Source: Verrucomicrobiota bacterium (lineage in GTDB: Bacteria > Verrucomicrobiota > Verrucomicrobiia > Opitutales > Opitutaceae). From it: a stretch of DNA of 38,040 nucleotides. A program made the translations under genes and the position numbers. Numbering within the stretch: the first letter of the stretch is position 1; the number at the start of each line of letters is the position of its first letter. The notes under the pieces were generated by a model. It saw only the letters and a list, made by a program, of their open reading frames with translations. It was not told where the DNA came from and searched no databases. The stretch lies in contig JAEYYL010000204.1 in NCBI GenBank assembly GCA_023430825.1, forward strand, positions 1 to 38,040. Reading direction: 5' to 3'. Below, piece by piece: positions 16,232 through 24,085 of this stretch.

Positions 16232-16870
16232 TCAGGCGGCGGCGCCGACGAGTTTCAACGCGGCGTCGACGGCGCTGCCGGCGTCGGGGGAGTAGGCGTC
16301 GGCCCCGATGGTGTCGGCGAACGACTGGCTGATGGGCGCGCCGCCGATCATGATTTTGACGTTGGGCAGATGGGCGTCCCGGAGCACGCGCACGGTTTCG
16401 CGCATGGCGGGCATGGTGGTCGTGAGCAGCGCGGAGAGGCCGATGAGGTGGGCCTGGTGTTCCTGGGCGGCGGCGAGGAAGCGCGCGGGCGGCACGTTGG
16501 TGCCGAGATCGACGACGGCGAAGTTGGCGCCGCGCCACATCATCGAGATGAGGTTCTTGCCGATGTCGTGCAGGTCGCCCTGCACCGTGCCGATCAGCGC
16601 GGTGTATTTCGGCTTGATGCCCGCGCTGGCGAGGAGCGGTTCGACGATCTTGAGCGCCTCCTTCATGGCGCGGGCGGCGACGAGCATCTCGGGCACGAAG
16701 ATCTCGTTGCATTTGAACTGTTCGCCGACGACGGCCATCCCGGGCACGAGACCCTGTTCGACGACGGTCTGCGGACTGAGGCCAGCCGCCAGAAGTTCCT
16801 GCGTGAGCCGCACGGTGTCCGCGCGCTTCCCGGCGGCCACGGCGGCGGTCAACTCACTGAGTTGGGGCAT
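16232..16870 (-). CDS. Corrinoid (B12-binding) methyltransferase protein, MtaC/MtbC-like
   Basis: A 212-residue methyl-carrying corrinoid protein. Residues 1-85 match the helical cap domain (with LVPGMAVVGEQF at 41-52). The rest is the Rossmann-like B12 domain with GDLHDIG at 98-104, where His101 is the lower cobalt ligand; GLSALLT (144-150) and GGAP (176-179) complete the family pattern. The length is normal. It has a fair ribosome site (AAGGTG a few bases before ATG 16870) and is the first gene of a minus-strand pair with the URO-D methyltransferase. No reductive activase (RamA/RACo type) is in the window. It is divergent from the DUF1638 gene. Confidence 0.92.
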   Translation of the reverse strand: MPQLSELTAAVAAGKRADTVRLTQELLAAGLSPQTVVEQGLVPGMAVVGEQFKCNEIFVPEMLVAARAMKEALKIVEPLLASAGIKPKYTALIGTVQGDLHDIGKNLISMMWRGANFAVVDLGTNVPPARFLAAAQEHQAHLIGLSALLTTTMPAMRETVRVLRDAHLPNVKIMIGGAPISQSFADTIGADAYSPDAGSAVDAALKLVGAAA

Positions 16871-16884
16871 GGTTTCACCTTCTG

Positions 16885-16919
16885 GACCCGGCCGCGCGAA
16901 AGTAAATCCGAACCGGGTC
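16885..16919. promoter_or_regulatory. Inverted repeat upstream of the corrinoid-protein gene
   Basis: GACCCGG at 16885-16891 and CCGGGTC at 16913-16919 are exact inverted copies, starting 15 bp before the ATG of the corrinoid-protein gene and lying in the 187-bp region it shares with the divergent DUF1638 gene. The 28-bp centre-to-centre spacing could suit an operator. A loop of 21 bases makes a terminator unlikely. No promoter boxes or B12 riboswitch core were recognised nearby. Confidence 0.3.
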
Positions 16920-17057
16920 GTTCTCCCGGCGCGAACATAGTTTCTCCCAGAACCTACATTCCCGGCGATTTGTCATGGCGGCGTGACGGCGTTTGGTTCA
17001 GGGGTGCAGCCGGGCGGCGGCGGAACAGTCGGGCCGGCCCGGCCAACCATTTCTTTC

Positions 17058-17783
17058 ATGCTCGCCGTCATCGCCTGTAACGTGCTCGAGGACGAGGTGC
17101 GCCACCTGGCGGCGGAGCATCGGCACATTCATCGCCTGATTTTCATGCCGCAGGGCCTGCACAACGAGCCGGCGCGGCTGCGTCGCGAATTGCAGGCGGT
17201 GGTGACGGAAGCGGAGGCCGATCCTGCGGTGGATGCGATCGCGCTGGTTTACGGGCTGTGCAGTCGCGGGGTGGAGGATCTGCGGCATGAGCGGTGCCCG
17301 ATCGTCATGGCCCGGGCGCATGATTGCGTGACGCTTTTCCTCGGCGACAAGGACCGCTACGCGGCCTACCTGAGCGAGCACCCGGGGACCTATTGGTATA
17401 GTCCGGGCTGGATCAGGAGCCACGCCCCGCCGGGGCCGGATCGGATGGCGCGGCTGCGGAACGAATACGCCGCGAAGTTCGACGCGGAGGATGTCGACTA
17501 CCTGATGGAGATGGAGGCGCACTGGATCGCGAACTACAACCGTGCCGCGTATGTCGGGCTCGGTATCGGCGAGACGGAGAAGGATGTGAACTATACGAAA
17601 CATTGCGCGGCGTGCCTGGGCTGGACTTTCGATCACGTGCGAGGCGATCCATCGCTGCTGCGCGCATTGCTCGCGGGCGAATGGGACGAGCGACGTTTTC
17701 TTGTCGTGCCTCCCGGGCAGGTGATCCGTCTCACGGCCGATGACCGGATCATCGAAGCGACGCCGGGGCCCTCCGCGTCGTGA
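17058..17783 (+). CDS. DUF1638 family protein
   Basis: A 241-residue cytoplasmic protein of the DUF1638 family, whose genes recur beside corrinoid methyltransferase genes in bacteria and methanogens; its role is not settled. Potential metal or cofactor ligands are plentiful: Cys7, Cys68 in YGLCSRG, Cys80, His88/Cys90 in RAHDC, and a His-Cys-x-x-Cys at 182-186 (KHCAAC). I chose the ATG at 17058 because homologue-like sequence begins there (MLAVIACNVLEDE), whereas the upstream frame is Gly/Pro-rich. It is divergent from the corrinoid-protein gene and directly precedes a second URO-D-family gene, which supports a shared methyl-transfer function. Confidence 0.85.
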   Translation: MLAVIACNVLEDEVRHLAAEHRHIHRLIFMPQGLHNEPARLRRELQAVVTEAEADPAVDAIALVYGLCSRGVEDLRHERCPIVMARAHDCVTLFLGDKDRYAAYLSEHPGTYWYSPGWIRSHAPPGPDRMARLRNEYAAKFDAEDVDYLMEMEAHWIANYNRAAYVGLGIGETEKDVNYTKHCAACLGWTFDHVRGDPSLLRALLAGEWDERRFLVVPPGQVIRLTADDRIIEATPGPSAS

Positions 17784-17811
17784 ACATCGCCGCTGTCGCC
17801 GTTTTCAACTC

Positions 17812-18939
17812 ATGACGCCGCTCGAACGTTTCCACGCCTGCATGAGCTACCAGCCGGTCGACCGCGTGCCGAACCACGAGGTGGGCGTGTGGGTTCAGAC
17901 GAAGCATCGCTGGCGCGATGAAGGGCTCGCCACCGACGATCTGCACTGGGACTGGTTCACCGGGGAACCGCGCTGGGATCTGGATCCCCGGGAGTATATC
18001 GATGTGCGCTTCGACATGGTTCCGCCCTTCGAGGAGAAAGTCCTGAGCCGCGAGGGCGAGACCGAGATCGTGCAGCGGCCGAATGGGGTCGTGTCGAAGG
18101 CGCTGATCACGGGGACCGCCGAAGGCATGCGCGCGAGCATGGATGAATACCTCGAGTTCCCGGTGAAGACGCCGGCGGATTTCCGTGCGATCAAGCAACG
18201 TTACCGCCCGTCGTCGTCGTGTCGTTATCCGCTGCATTGGGAGCAGTTTCACCTTCCCGGCTGGAGCCGGCGCGAGCACCCGCTGATTCTCGGCCGGAAT
18301 TGCAGCACGCTTGGCTACTACTGGCGGGCGCGGGAGTGGATGGGGACGGAGAACCTCAGCTACGCGTGGTATGACGAGCCGGCGCTGATGCACGAGATGA
18401 TGGAGTTCATCACCGATTTCACGATCGAGACGGCGCGACCCGCGCTCGAGCGCGGGGTCCGGCCGGACTACGTCTTCATCAACGAAGACCTGAGCATGAA
18501 GACCGGGCCGCTGTTGAGCCCGACCACGTATCGCACCTTCATCCTGCCGCAGATGAAGCGCCTCGTCGCGTGGTTCAAGTCCGCGGGCGTGCGCTGGATC
18601 GTGGTCGACACGGACGGCAACTGCGAGCTCGTCATCCCGCTTTTCCTCGAGGCGGGCGTCGACGCGATCTGGCCGCTGGAGCGCGCCGCCGAAATGGATC
18701 CGGTCGCGATCCGCCGGAAGTTTGGCCGCGACCTGCGGCTGTGGGGTGGCGTGGACAAGCGCGAACTGGCGAAGGATTTTGCGGCGATCGACGACCATCT
18801 GCGCGCGCTGCAGCCCCTCATCGCCGACGGCGGATTCATACCGACGGTGGACCACCTCGTGCCGCCGGACGTGTCACTGGCGAATTTCGAGCACTACCTG
18901 CAGCGCAAGCGGCAACTGCTGCGAGGCGAGGCCTTTTAG
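17812..18939 (+). CDS. URO-D-family protein lacking the zinc H-x-C motif
   Basis: A 375-residue URO-D superfamily protein starting at ATG 17812, 28 bp after the DUF1638 gene. Start and barrel segments are clear (MTPLERFHACMSYQPVDRVP; INEDLSMKTGPLLSP at 223-237; LWGGVDK at 310-316). At the place where corrinoid methyltransferases carry H-x-C it reads VVDTDGNCELV, with Asp266, Asp268 and Asn270 instead. It therefore probably does not bind the thiol-activating zinc of MtbA-type enzymes and may act on a different substrate, or as the partner that demethylates the primary substrate. It also lacks the HemE N-terminal motif, so a role in haem synthesis is unlikely. Confidence 0.85.
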   Translation: MTPLERFHACMSYQPVDRVPNHEVGVWVQTKHRWRDEGLATDDLHWDWFTGEPRWDLDPREYIDVRFDMVPPFEEKVLSREGETEIVQRPNGVVSKALITGTAEGMRASMDEYLEFPVKTPADFRAIKQRYRPSSSCRYPLHWEQFHLPGWSRREHPLILGRNCSTLGYYWRAREWMGTENLSYAWYDEPALMHEMMEFITDFTIETARPALERGVRPDYVFINEDLSMKTGPLLSPTTYRTFILPQMKRLVAWFKSAGVRWIVVDTDGNCELVIPLFLEAGVDAIWPLERAAEMDPVAIRRKFGRDLRLWGGVDKRELAKDFAAIDDHLRALQPLIADGGFIPTVDHLVPPDVSLANFEHYLQRKRQLLRGEAF

Positions 18940-18957
18940 AGATTCACTCAATTTCCC

Positions 18958-19755
18958 ATGAAACGTTTCCTCCTGATTGTCTGCTTTCTTCTAGGTGTCG
19001 GTGCCGGCGCGGCGATCGCGGCCGAGCCGGTCTTTCACACGTCGCCGGCTGCGTCCGTGCTGGTGTGCGGCGGCAGCATGATGAACGGGAACCATTTCGC
19101 CGACTCGGTGCTGCCGGCAATGCGCGCGCACTATGCGGGCGTGAAGCGGATTGCGCTCGTGCTGCACGCGACGGCCCCGGCCGATCGCGACCGGATGGAG
19201 GCGCGGCTGCAGGAGGCGTTCGCACATCTCGGCGGTTTCGCCGCGGAGTCGCTGCACCGGCACGACCTCGCAGGACAGCGGGCACTGCTCGAAAGCGCGG
19301 ACGGCATCTTCGTCGGTGGCGGCGAGACGTTCGTGCTGCTCGCCGAGCTTTATCGCACGGGCCAGTTGGAACTGATCCGGCAGCGCGTGCTGGCCGGCGT
19401 GCCTTACGGCGGATCGAGCGCGGGCGCGAACGTCGCGGGACTGCTGATCGGCACGACGAACGATTTTCCCGTGGCGGACATTCCGACGCGCACGGCGCTC
19501 GGTGTTTTCCCGGCGGCGATCAACCCGCATCATCCGTTGCCCGACGCGAAAGCCGACTTCGACGGGCGGGCGGGCAAGATCGGAATCTACCTGCGCTTCA
19601 ATCCAGACGAGTCCGTCCTCGCCCTGGGCAACGCCTCGATCGCCCGCGTGCGCGGGGGGCAGGTGACGCTCGAAACCGGGCACGGCTGGCTTTATCGGAG
19701 CGGGAGCGTGCGCGCGCTCGCGCCGGGCGACATCGTGCCGGAATTGATGCGATGA
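18958..19755 (+). CDS. Exported peptidase of family S51 (dipeptidase E/cyanophycinase-like)
   Basis: A 265-residue protein with a signal peptide (about 1-22) and a class I glutamine amidotransferase-like fold of peptidase family S51. The nucleophile is predicted as Ser154 in GGSSAGANV, the oxyanion region is GGGETFVLL (120-128), and a catalytic His candidate lies in NPHHPLP (191 or 192). S51 enzymes cleave Asp-Xaa dipeptides or cyanophycin. Most dipeptidase E proteins are cytosolic, so the signal peptide suggests a cyanophycinase-like or periplasmic role. The gene begins 18 bp after the URO-D gene and its stop overlaps the next start (ATGA). Confidence 0.82.
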   Translation: MKRFLLIVCFLLGVGAGAAIAAEPVFHTSPAASVLVCGGSMMNGNHFADSVLPAMRAHYAGVKRIALVLHATAPADRDRMEARLQEAFAHLGGFAAESLHRHDLAGQRALLESADGIFVGGGETFVLLAELYRTGQLELIRQRVLAGVPYGGSSAGANVAGLLIGTTNDFPVADIPTRTALGVFPAAINPHHPLPDAKADFDGRAGKIGIYLRFNPDESVLALGNASIARVRGGQVTLETGHGWLYRSGSVRALAPGDIVPELMR

Positions 19756-20906
19756 CACCGATCACGCGAAGGACCGCACTCAAGACCATGGCCACCTTCG
19801 CCGCCGGTTCCGCCCTGCCCATGCGCGCGCCTGCGGAGCACGCGGAACGCGAAGCGGGCGGGCGCATTCCGCTCGTGCACGTCACCGATCTCTACCATCC
19901 GCCGCAGGACCCGGACGATCATCTCGATCTCGCCACGATTCTCGCGTTGCCGGAATACGATCTGCGCGGGGTCGTGCTGGATGTGACGCGGAAGTTTCTC
20001 GTCGCGAAACCGGCGGGCTGGGACATCGCGCGCGATCCCGGCTATGCACCGGTGGCGCAGATTGCGCACCTGACGGGCCGCGCCATACCGGTGGCGATGG
20101 GACCGATCGATCCGCTGACCGGTCCGGGCGACACGGCGCGCGAGCGGTCGCGCAGCGAGCAGGGCGGGATCGAACTTCTGCTGAAGTTGCTCGCGAACAG
20201 TGCCCAGCCGGTGACGATCTCGGCGGTGGGTTCAGCGCGCGTGCTCGCGGCGGCGTTCAACCGGGAGCCGGAGCTGATGCGGGCGAAGACGCATCGCGTG
20301 CTGCTCAATATCGGCGCGACGGGCGGCGTGAAGCGGGAGTGGAACGTCGCGCTGGACCCGGTGGCGTATGTGGCGCTGTGGCGGTCGGGTCTGCCGATCG
20401 ACTGGTTTCCGTGTGCGACGGACCGGAGCGCCTTCGATCCGGCGGCAGGGCGCGGGACGTATTGGAAATGCAAGCACGCCGACTTGTTCGCGGAGATCCC
20501 GGAGGGGTTGCGCGCGTGGATCGGTTACGCGTTTTCCGGATCATCGCGCGGCGATATCGTCGGCGCGCTGGCGGAGAGCGGCCGGGGCGCGGAGTGGGAG
20601 GCGGTGCTCGCGGGCGAGCGCAACATGTGGGCGACGATCTCGCTGGCGATGGGGGCGGGCCGGGTGCTGGCGCGGACCGATGCGGGGTGGCGCTTCGTGC
20701 CGGCCGGGACCGTGGACGCGACGGAGGGCTGGCCCTGCCGGCTCGATCCGATCGCGGCGACGATCGACGACGACGCGAACGTGACGTGGAGCGAGACGGT
20801 GAGCTCCGGATTCCGGTTGTTTGGCCGCGAACCGGGGGCGGCGTTTGGTGGAGCGATGACGGAGGCGCTGAACGCGCTGTGGCGCGAGTCGGGGCGGTTG
20901 AAATAG
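19752..20906 (+). CDS. Nucleoside hydrolase-like protein with Tat-type signal
   Basis: A 384-residue protein with a Tat-like N-terminus (TRRTALKTMATFAAGSALP, residues 5-23) and a domain resembling inosine/uridine-preferring nucleoside hydrolases, which break N-ribosidic bonds using a calcium ion. The usual Asp cluster appears in altered form as DPDDHLD (53-59), so calcium binding is plausible but should be checked. Assignment rests on this cluster, the repeated hydrophobic strands and overall size; it could be a non-catalytic or differently specific relative. It overlaps the S51 gene by 4 bp (ATGA) and is the last gene of the plus-strand run, ending just before a REP-like hairpin. Confidence 0.65.
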   Translation: MTPITRRTALKTMATFAAGSALPMRAPAEHAEREAGGRIPLVHVTDLYHPPQDPDDHLDLATILALPEYDLRGVVLDVTRKFLVAKPAGWDIARDPGYAPVAQIAHLTGRAIPVAMGPIDPLTGPGDTARERSRSEQGGIELLLKLLANSAQPVTISAVGSARVLAAAFNREPELMRAKTHRVLLNIGATGGVKREWNVALDPVAYVALWRSGLPIDWFPCATDRSAFDPAAGRGTYWKCKHADLFAEIPEGLRAWIGYAFSGSSRGDIVGALAESGRGAEWEAVLAGERNMWATISLAMGAGRVLARTDAGWRFVPAGTVDATEGWPCRLDPIAATIDDDANVTWSETVSSGFRLFGREPGAAFGGAMTEALNALWRESGRLK

Positions 20907-20915
20907 CGCGCGCTG

Positions 20916-20937
20916 TCGCCTGCGAGCAGGCTCCTAC
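20916..20937. repeat. REP-like hairpin between convergent genes
   Basis: GCCTGC-GA-GCAGGC at 20919-20932 is a perfect 6-bp stem. Read on the minus strand the unit begins GTAGG and then TGCTCGC, the same head and stem core as the palindrome at 121-172 and the layout of GTAG-type REP elements. It fills the 27-bp gap between two convergent genes, and the TAG of its GTAGG head is the stop codon of the minus-strand gene. Confidence 0.65.
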
Positions 20938-21797
20938 CTGCGATCCAGGGCGAGCGGAGGGCCGAACTCGTAGTGCAGCGACCACGTCTGCGTTTCGCCG
21001 GGGGCGAGGTGCAGTGCGAGAAAAGGCTCGAGCGAGAGGGTGCGATCGTTGGCCCAGACGACGCATTTGAACGGCACGAAGGACGTCGCGAACCGCACGT
21101 ATTCGATCTTTGGATGCGAAAGGGCGGCGGCGAGTGGCTGGCCGGGCGGAAGCGCGAGATGATCGAGATGACCGTCGTGCGCATGGGCGAACGCGCGGCG
21201 AAACGTGAGCTCGTCGCCCGCGAGCGCGAAACCGGGATTCTCCGGCAGTGTGGTGCCGGCGGGGAGCGTGGCGACGGCGCGGCCGTCGCGCAGCGCGAAG
21301 AACGGATGCGCGAACCACTCGAGGTCGAGCAGCGCGGGGCTGCGGTTGACGAGCCGCGAGACGGACAAGAGGCGGCGTTCGTGCAGTTCGATCGTCCGAA
21401 CGAGTTCGTAGCTCCAGCGACCGATTTCGTGTTCGGTGCGAAAGACGGCGCGCTGCGGGCCTAGTTCGACGGACCAGGTGCAGGGCGTCACCAGCGTGGC
21501 AGCGCCGGCGGCGTCGCGGCCGAGCACGCCGGAGCCGGGCGCGAGACCGAGTGTTCCTTCCCAGAGCAGCGGTTGTCCGGCCGTCGTGCTGTGGCGAAAG
21601 GATTCCGGCAGGCCCTGACCGTTGTGCGGGGCGGGCGCGGGATTCGGCCATTCGGGGCCGGTGAGCAGCGGGCCGACGCGCGCGTCGTGAACCTGCCAGA
21701 TGTAACCGCCCGCACAGAACCGCGGGCCGAAGCGTGCGCGGTCGGCGGCAGGGTCGAGCAGGTCGACGGCGAGGTCGGCGTGAGCGAGGCGCAGCAC
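20934..21797 (-). CDS. Aldose 1-epimerase-like protein
   Basis: A 287-residue all-beta protein that resembles the galactose mutarotase/aldose epimerase superfamily, as judged from the strand-rich pattern and segments such as FGPRFCAGGYIWQV near the N-terminus, HPFFALRD mid-protein and a C-terminal APGETQTWSLHYEF. Related enzymes interconvert sugar anomers, and some related folds are glycan lyases. I place the start at GTG 21797, five bases after the stop of the preceding gene, since the frame above this overlaps that gene and looks non-native. The stop TAG lies inside the REP-like element. It is the last gene of a minus-strand operon. Confidence 0.7.
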   Translation of the reverse strand: MLRLAHADLAVDLLDPAADRARFGPRFCAGGYIWQVHDARVGPLLTGPEWPNPAPAPHNGQGLPESFRHSTTAGQPLLWEGTLGLAPGSGVLGRDAAGAATLVTPCTWSVELGPQRAVFRTEHEIGRWSYELVRTIELHERRLLSVSRLVNRSPALLDLEWFAHPFFALRDGRAVATLPAGTTLPENPGFALAGDELTFRRAFAHAHDGHLDHLALPPGQPLAAALSHPKIEYVRFATSFVPFKCVVWANDRTLSLEPFLALHLAPGETQTWSLHYEFGPPLALDRR

Positions 21798-21801
21798 GGG
21801 A

Positions 21802-22314
21802 TCAGCGCACGCGCCGGACGCGCAGCGTGGTGTTCGCGCCCTCGACGACGAGGGCAAACTGGCCGTGCGGGCGGGCCTGGATCTCGATGTCTTTGCCGGC
21901 GAGTTCGTAGGTGATCGGCTCGATGCCTTCCCAGGTCTGGCCGTTATCGAGTTGGAAGCGGTTTGCCGATTCCCATCGCAGCACGCGGGCCTGGAGGGCG
22001 GGCTGCGCGCGCCAGTCGTCGCCGAGGTTGGATAATCCGAAGCGGTCGAGCAGGCGGCGTTTCGGTTCCGGCGATGCGGTGGCGGCGGCCTCGCGGGCGT
22101 GGGTCAGTTCGTTCTGCAAGGGCGCGACGATGCCAGCCTGGTGGCGAATGAGGGCGGCGTCGATGACGCCGAGCTGGTCGGATGTGAGCCGGTCGAGTCC
22201 GGCGCGTTTCCATTCGTCGGGGGTGAGGACCGATTTGAGGCCGGGAAACGTGTCCGCGGCGTGGACGGTGGCGAGGCCGAAGAGCAGGGCGGTGGCGAGG
22301 AGCAGCGATTTCAT
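21802..22314 (-). CDS. Small secreted protein of unknown function
   Basis: A 170-residue protein with a signal peptide (about 1-19, ending VHAAD). The mature part has a helical, charged stretch (about 25-95: a segment LTSDQLGVIDAALIRHQ and an Ala/Glu-rich coil) and a short beta-rich end (about 110-170) around ARVLRWESANRFQLDNGQTW. I do not recognise a family. Its ATG overlaps the stop of the ABC transporter gene (ATGA), and the epimerase-like gene begins just after it. Coupling to an exporter gene suggests an envelope role, but that is only inference. Confidence 0.75.
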   Translation of the reverse strand: MKSLLLATALLFGLATVHAADTFPGLKSVLTPDEWKRAGLDRLTSDQLGVIDAALIRHQAGIVAPLQNELTHAREAAATASPEPKRRLLDRFGLSNLGDDWRAQPALQARVLRWESANRFQLDNGQTWEGIEPITYELAGKDIEIQARPHGQFALVVEGANTTLRVRRVR

Positions 22315-24074
22315 GACGGGGACGAGGGGGGAAGGAAGTCGTCGGCGCCGTGCGCAGCCACGAGGCGCGCGAAGGCTCCGCCGCGGGCGACGAGGGAGCG
22401 GAAGTCGCCGGATTCGGCGATGTGGCCGCGATCGAGCACGACGATGCGCGAGGCGTTGCGGATGGTGCTGAGGCGGTGCGCGATCGTGATGACGGTGCGG
22501 CCGGCGGCGAGGCGATCGAGCGCTTCCTGGATGAGGCGTTCGCTTTCGTAGTCGAGGGCGGACGTGGCTTCGTCGAGGATGAGCACGGGCGGATTGCGGA
22601 GGATGGCGCGGGCGATGGCGATGCGTTGGCGCTGGCCGCCGGAGAGCGAGGCGCCGCGTTCACCGACGAGCGTGTCGTAGCCTTCGGGCAGGCGCATGAT
22701 GAATTCCTCGGCGTTGGCCTGCTGGGCGGCGGCGCGAATTTCGGCGCCGGTGGCATCGGCGCGGGCGAAGCGGAGGTTGTCGGTGATGGAGCCGGAGAGC
22801 AGGAGGCTGTCCTGGAGGACGACGGCGAGCTGGCGGCGAATCCAGCGCATGTCCCATTCGGATTGGGGCACGCCGTCGATGAGGATGCGGCCGGTGCGCG
22901 GCGCGTAGAGGCCGAGGAGGAGGTTGGCGAGGGTGCTCTTGCCGGAGCCGGAGGGGCCGACGAAGGCGACGTGTTCGCCGGGGCGGATCGCGAGATCGAT
23001 GTCGTGCAACACGTCGGTGGTGGGAGCGCTCGGGTAGGCGAACCGGATCTGTTCGAAGACGATGTCGCCGCGGATGCGATCGGCGCGGCGGGTGCCGTGC
23101 CATTTCTCGACGTAGGCGGAGTCGAGGAGTTCCTTGATGCTCTCGTAGCTCTCGCGTCCGACGAAGTATTGTTCGCTCAAGCCGACGAATGCCTGGATGG
23201 GACCGAGCACAATGGGCAGGCCGGCGACGAAGGCGAAGAGCGTGCCGTAGGAGATGGTGCCGCGGATGGCGAGGAGGGCGCCGCCGGCCATGACGATGAG
23301 GGCGATGACCTGGCTGCTGACATACCAGAACGTGCCGAAGACGGCGTTGACGTAGCTTTGCTGCACGCGGTGGCGGGCGAAGTCGGCGCTGGTGCGATCG
23401 AGGCCGGCCTCGGCCTGGCTTTCCTCGCCGAAGCTGCGCACGAGGCGCAGGGCGGAGATGTATTCGCTGGCGGTGCCGGTGAGTTTTTCCTGGGCGAGCC
23501 GGGCCTCGTTATTGCTTTTTTGGATACGGGTGAAGAACCGGTATTTCGCGAAGCCGTAGAAGGGGATGACGAGGAGCAGGATGACCGCGAGCCGCCAGTT
23601 CAGCACGGCGAGGATGGCGAAGATCGCGACGCCGTAGAGGACGTTGGGCAGGAACTGATTGAGGATGTTGGAGAGGAGCGCCTCGACCTTCTGGGTGTCG
23701 AAGGCGTATTTCGACAGCAGCCGGCCGGTCTTCTGCTGATCGAGGTAACCGAAGCTGAGGAACTGGAGCTTGAAGAAAAGGCGGCTGCGCAGTTCGACCA
23801 TCATCTGCGCCATGGCCTTCGCGATCTCGTGGGCGCCCCAGACGGAGAAGACGTAGTGAACGGCGAGGAGAAGCAGGAACACGCCGGCGAGCATCAGGAC
23901 GGCGGAGCTGTCGCGGGCGGGGACGGCGGTGTCGATCATCCGCTGGAACAGCCAGGGGCAGGGAGCGATGACGATCGAGCGCAGCAGTGCGAGGCTGAGG
24001 CCGCGCCAGAGCCCCGCGCGGCTGGCGAGGAGATAGCCGGTGATGGTGCGTGCCGCCAGTGGCTCCCGGCTCAT
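22311..24074 (-). CDS. ABC exporter, fused membrane and ATPase domains
   Basis: A 587-residue half-transporter of the MsbA/lipid-drug exporter type. Six membrane helices occupy about 12-300. The ATPase domain has Walker A GPSGSGKST (373-381), signature LSGGQ (477-481), Walker B VLILDE (497-502) and the switch His533. A dimer would export a lipid, peptide or drug-like compound. I chose ATG 24074; a TTG at 24089 that overlaps the upstream stop as TTGA is an alternative and would add five residues. It follows the Gfo/Idh gene with 11 bp between and is translationally coupled to the small secreted protein. Confidence 0.92.
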   Translation of the reverse strand: MSREPLAARTITGYLLASRAGLWRGLSLALLRSIVIAPCPWLFQRMIDTAVPARDSSAVLMLAGVFLLLLAVHYVFSVWGAHEIAKAMAQMMVELRSRLFFKLQFLSFGYLDQQKTGRLLSKYAFDTQKVEALLSNILNQFLPNVLYGVAIFAILAVLNWRLAVILLLVIPFYGFAKYRFFTRIQKSNNEARLAQEKLTGTASEYISALRLVRSFGEESQAEAGLDRTSADFARHRVQQSYVNAVFGTFWYVSSQVIALIVMAGGALLAIRGTISYGTLFAFVAGLPIVLGPIQAFVGLSEQYFVGRESYESIKELLDSAYVEKWHGTRRADRIRGDIVFEQIRFAYPSAPTTDVLHDIDLAIRPGEHVAFVGPSGSGKSTLANLLLGLYAPRTGRILIDGVPQSEWDMRWIRRQLAVVLQDSLLLSGSITDNLRFARADATGAEIRAAAQQANAEEFIMRLPEGYDTLVGERGASLSGGQRQRIAIARAILRNPPVLILDEATSALDYESERLIQEALDRLAAGRTVITIAHRLSTIRNASRIVVLDRGHIAESGDFRSLVARGGAFARLVAAHGADDFLPPSSPS

Positions 24075-24085
24075 GGCGGACCGGC

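Noticed and set aside
16871..17057. Cobalamin riboswitch upstream of the corrinoid-protein gene
   Set aside because: I looked for the conserved B12-box core in both directions and did not find it; only an inverted repeat is present.
14996..17080. 694-codon plus-strand frame across the URO-D and corrinoid-protein genes
   Set aside because: It is antisense to two clearly recognised genes and is Gly/Ala/Glu-rich without motifs.
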